Shown piece by piece: positions 62,884 through 64,000 of a DNA stretch of 64,000 nt. This DNA comes from Kaistella jeonii. Its GTDB lineage: Bacteria > Bacteroidota > Bacteroidia > Flavobacteriales > Weeksellaceae. Under the pieces are notes generated by a model. That model worked only from the letters and a program-made list of their open reading frames with translations, was not told the origin of the DNA and did not search any database. A program made the translations under genes and the position numbers. The stretch is from the NCBI RefSeq assembly GCF_000812865.1, contig NZ_JSYL01000001.1, forward strand, positions 434,001-498,000, in the 5' to 3' direction. How positions within the stretch are numbered: the first letter of the stretch is position 1; every line of letters starts with the position of its first letter.

Positions 62884-63116
62884 AACTTTTTAATTTTAAT
62901 TAGGAAAAAAGCCACAGTTCCTTATCATCTTTTCTCGCATTTATACGGGATGTATAAAACTCCCTAAGTACTGTTCAGATTCAGAGAAACTTAGAGACAG
63001 AGAATCTTTCTTTTTACGGTATATTAAACTTAATTACCTGAACCAAAATATTTCTTCTGTCTCTTAGCTTTATTCTCTAAAGTAACTGATATTTATACTA
63101 TTGCAAACATACGAGA
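62884..63116 (-). ncRNA. candidate IS110 bridge RNA region
   Basis: Noncoding leader of the transposase, where IS110-group elements encode the guide (bridge) RNA. It holds an 8-bp stem (AGAGACAG at 63058-63065 with CTGTCTCT at 62995-63002 on the minus strand) enclosing about 55 nt. TTTTGGTTCA (minus strand, 63039-63048) lies in that loop and is identical to 10 nt of the intact target palindrome at 44036-44045. Confidence 0.4.
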
Positions 63117-63295
63117 ACAAAAAGTTCAAGGCTTGGAAACTACAGCTAAAAAATTAATATAAAAACTAAAATTTCTGAACTCGCGCGAAAATTTAAATAT
63201 TTCATGAGTATTGAGATTTTTGCGCGCTTCGCACAAAGAAATTTTTTGACGTTTTCCTATCAATTTTTCTTAACGCCTCCATTTCCTTGGCCATT
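63117..63295. repeat. palindromic repeat copy B, right fragment
   Basis: Continues the repeat after the IS: TTCAAGGCTTGGAAACT, then arms AAATTTCT (63169-63176) with AGAAATTT (63237-63244), GCGCG inner arms, outer AAAAATT with AATTTTT, and a CGCCTCCATTTCCTTGG end like copy A's GGCTCCGTTTCCTAAG. Confidence 0.6.
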
Positions 63296-63403
63296 AAAAT
63301 ATCCAAATTGCGACCCGACCTGAGTGGAGCTCTTTTTGTGAAACGGAGTGGAACAAAAAAGCGGGAACGGAGGGCGGATTAAGTCGCCCAAAAAAAGAAA
63401 ATT

Positions 63404-64000
63404 TTAAAGCTTCACTTTATATTGATCAACATGTAGAATTTTATATACCATCTCTTTCAACAACTCGCTTTCCGTCATGTTTACAGCGCCTAACCCCTTG
63501 CTTTTGAGATCCATCTCGCGCAAAATGGAAATAATTCTGGTGCAATGCTTAAGGTTGTAAAGACGTGCAGCTTCAGCAAAATCCTTGATAAAATAGGGAT
63601 TAATTCCCATCGAAGAGGCTTGATTTTGAGGCGATTCTCCTTTCATCGTATGGAAAATAACCAGATTTGAGAAGAAATTGTATAAATTCCCCATCATCAT
63701 CGGAAATGAATTTTGTTTGGGCGATTTACCTAAAAAATGAGCAATTCTAAAAGAATTGGTCGAATCTTTCTTGCCTAAAGCTTTGATGAGTTCGAAAATA
63801 TTAAAATCTTTGCTTATCCCAATATGCGTTTCGATGATTTTTTCGTCGATCAGTTCGCCTTCCTTTAAAATCATTTTGAGTTTCTGCAACTCATTGGAAA
63901 TCCTGGATAAATCGGTTCCTAAATACTCTGAAAGTAGAACCGGAATATGTGGTTTGCTTTTCAAACTCAACTTGATCATTTCGCTCGTAATCCATTTTGC
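63404..64000 (-). CDS. holA: DNA polymerase III delta subunit (partial)
   Basis: C-terminal part of the clamp-loader delta subunit; the frame runs on past the window edge (AKWITSE precedes the first visible Met). Family features include TDLSRISNELQKLKMILKEGELIDEKIIETHIGISKDFNIFELI, typical of the middle domain, and the C-terminal helical collar (NPYFIKDFAEAARLYNLKHCTRIISILREMDLKSKGLG). The complete protein should be about 340 aa. It sits beside the IS110 insertion but is not disrupted by it. Confidence 0.9.
   Translation of the reverse strand, partial: AKWITSEMIKLSLKSKPHIPVLLSEYLGTDLSRISNELQKLKMILKEGELIDEKIIETHIGISKDFNIFELIKALGKKDSTNSFRIAHFLGKSPKQNSFPMMMGNLYNFFSNLVIFHTMKGESPQNQASSMGINPYFIKDFAEAARLYNLKHCTRIISILREMDLKSKGLGAVNMTESELLKEMVYKILHVDQYKVKL

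Larger units (their letters stand above)
61788..63116 (-). mobile_element. IS110-family insertion sequence
   Basis: About 1.33 kb, defined by the transposase and by the point where the surrounding repeat is interrupted: GAAACAAAAG on the left and GAACAAAAAG on the right, which join to restore the palindrome of copy A. Exact ends are uncertain by a few bases. There is no terminal inverted repeat, as expected for IS110, and a possible bridge RNA lies in its leader. Confidence 0.75.

Noticed and set aside
1-64000. CRISPR arrays, prophage or integrative elements
   Set aside because: No spaced direct repeats, cas genes, phage structural genes or integrase were found; tRNA genes are intact without flanking att duplications.

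Overview
The window looks like chromosomal DNA of a flavobacterium, most likely in the Chryseobacterium/Kaistella group of the Weeksellaceae. The DNA is AT-rich. Several genes have Bacteroidetes-type promoters with a TAnnTTTG -7 box. One secreted protein carries a type IX secretion (T9SS) sorting tail. There is a class A beta-lactamase of the kind native to Chryseobacterium, a Reg_prop sensor kinase, and a fused ResB-CcsA cytochrome c maturation protein. Species cannot be fixed from sequence reading alone.

Region 1 (1-22.6 kb) is mostly housekeeping: a partial secreted protein, RNase Z, ccsBA, pcm, an oxidoreductase, a GIY-YIG gene boxed by inverted repeats, a class A beta-lactamase abutting an M23 peptidase, 3-hydroxybutyryl-CoA dehydrogenase, a GT-C-like membrane protein, pheT, dnaN, a TonB receptor and uvrA. 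Many units end in clear intrinsic terminators. A possible 125-nt small transcript lies between the TonB receptor and uvrA.

Region 2 (22.6-32.3 kb) is the most distinctive block. A Reg_prop/Y_Y_Y histidine kinase and a NarL-type response regulator sit directly upstream of three secreted proteins. Two of these appear to share a cysteine-rich C-terminal domain. The third is a proprotein-convertase P domain joined to a lysyl-oxidase domain that keeps the copper histidines and the Lys/Tyr pair of the LTQ cofactor. The same palindrome, CCCTA-N4-TAGGG, lies exactly 32 nt before the end of the -7 box at both the regulator promoter and the effector-operon promoter, which suggests one regulon.

Region 3 (32.4-46.4 kb) holds two photolyase-family genes, tRNA-Arg(CCT), an M28 peptidase, methionine aminotransferase, a serine hydrolase interrupted by an in-frame amber codon, a hydroxysteroid-dehydrogenase-like SDR and a decayed XRE antitoxin. 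It ends in an SOS-type mutagenesis cassette: an S24 LexA-like regulator divergent from dinB, then dnaE2. The 62-bp divergent promoter carries two nested inverted repeats over both -7 boxes.

Region 4 (46.6-64 kb) has a T9SS-exported VCBS/ASPIC protein, a second two-component system with an orphan receiver, small membrane proteins, an AraC gene, an amino-acid racemase/GNAT/Usp group, tRNA-Ser(TGA), crcB, trxB, an IS110-family element and the 5'-truncated (by the window edge) holA. The IS110 copy sits in the loop of a small palindrome belonging to a dispersed repeat whose other copy is uninterrupted at 44.0-44.2 kb. The noncoding leader of the IS contains a 10-nt match to that target, as expected of a bridge-RNA guide. 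Its transposase is frameshifted near the C terminus.
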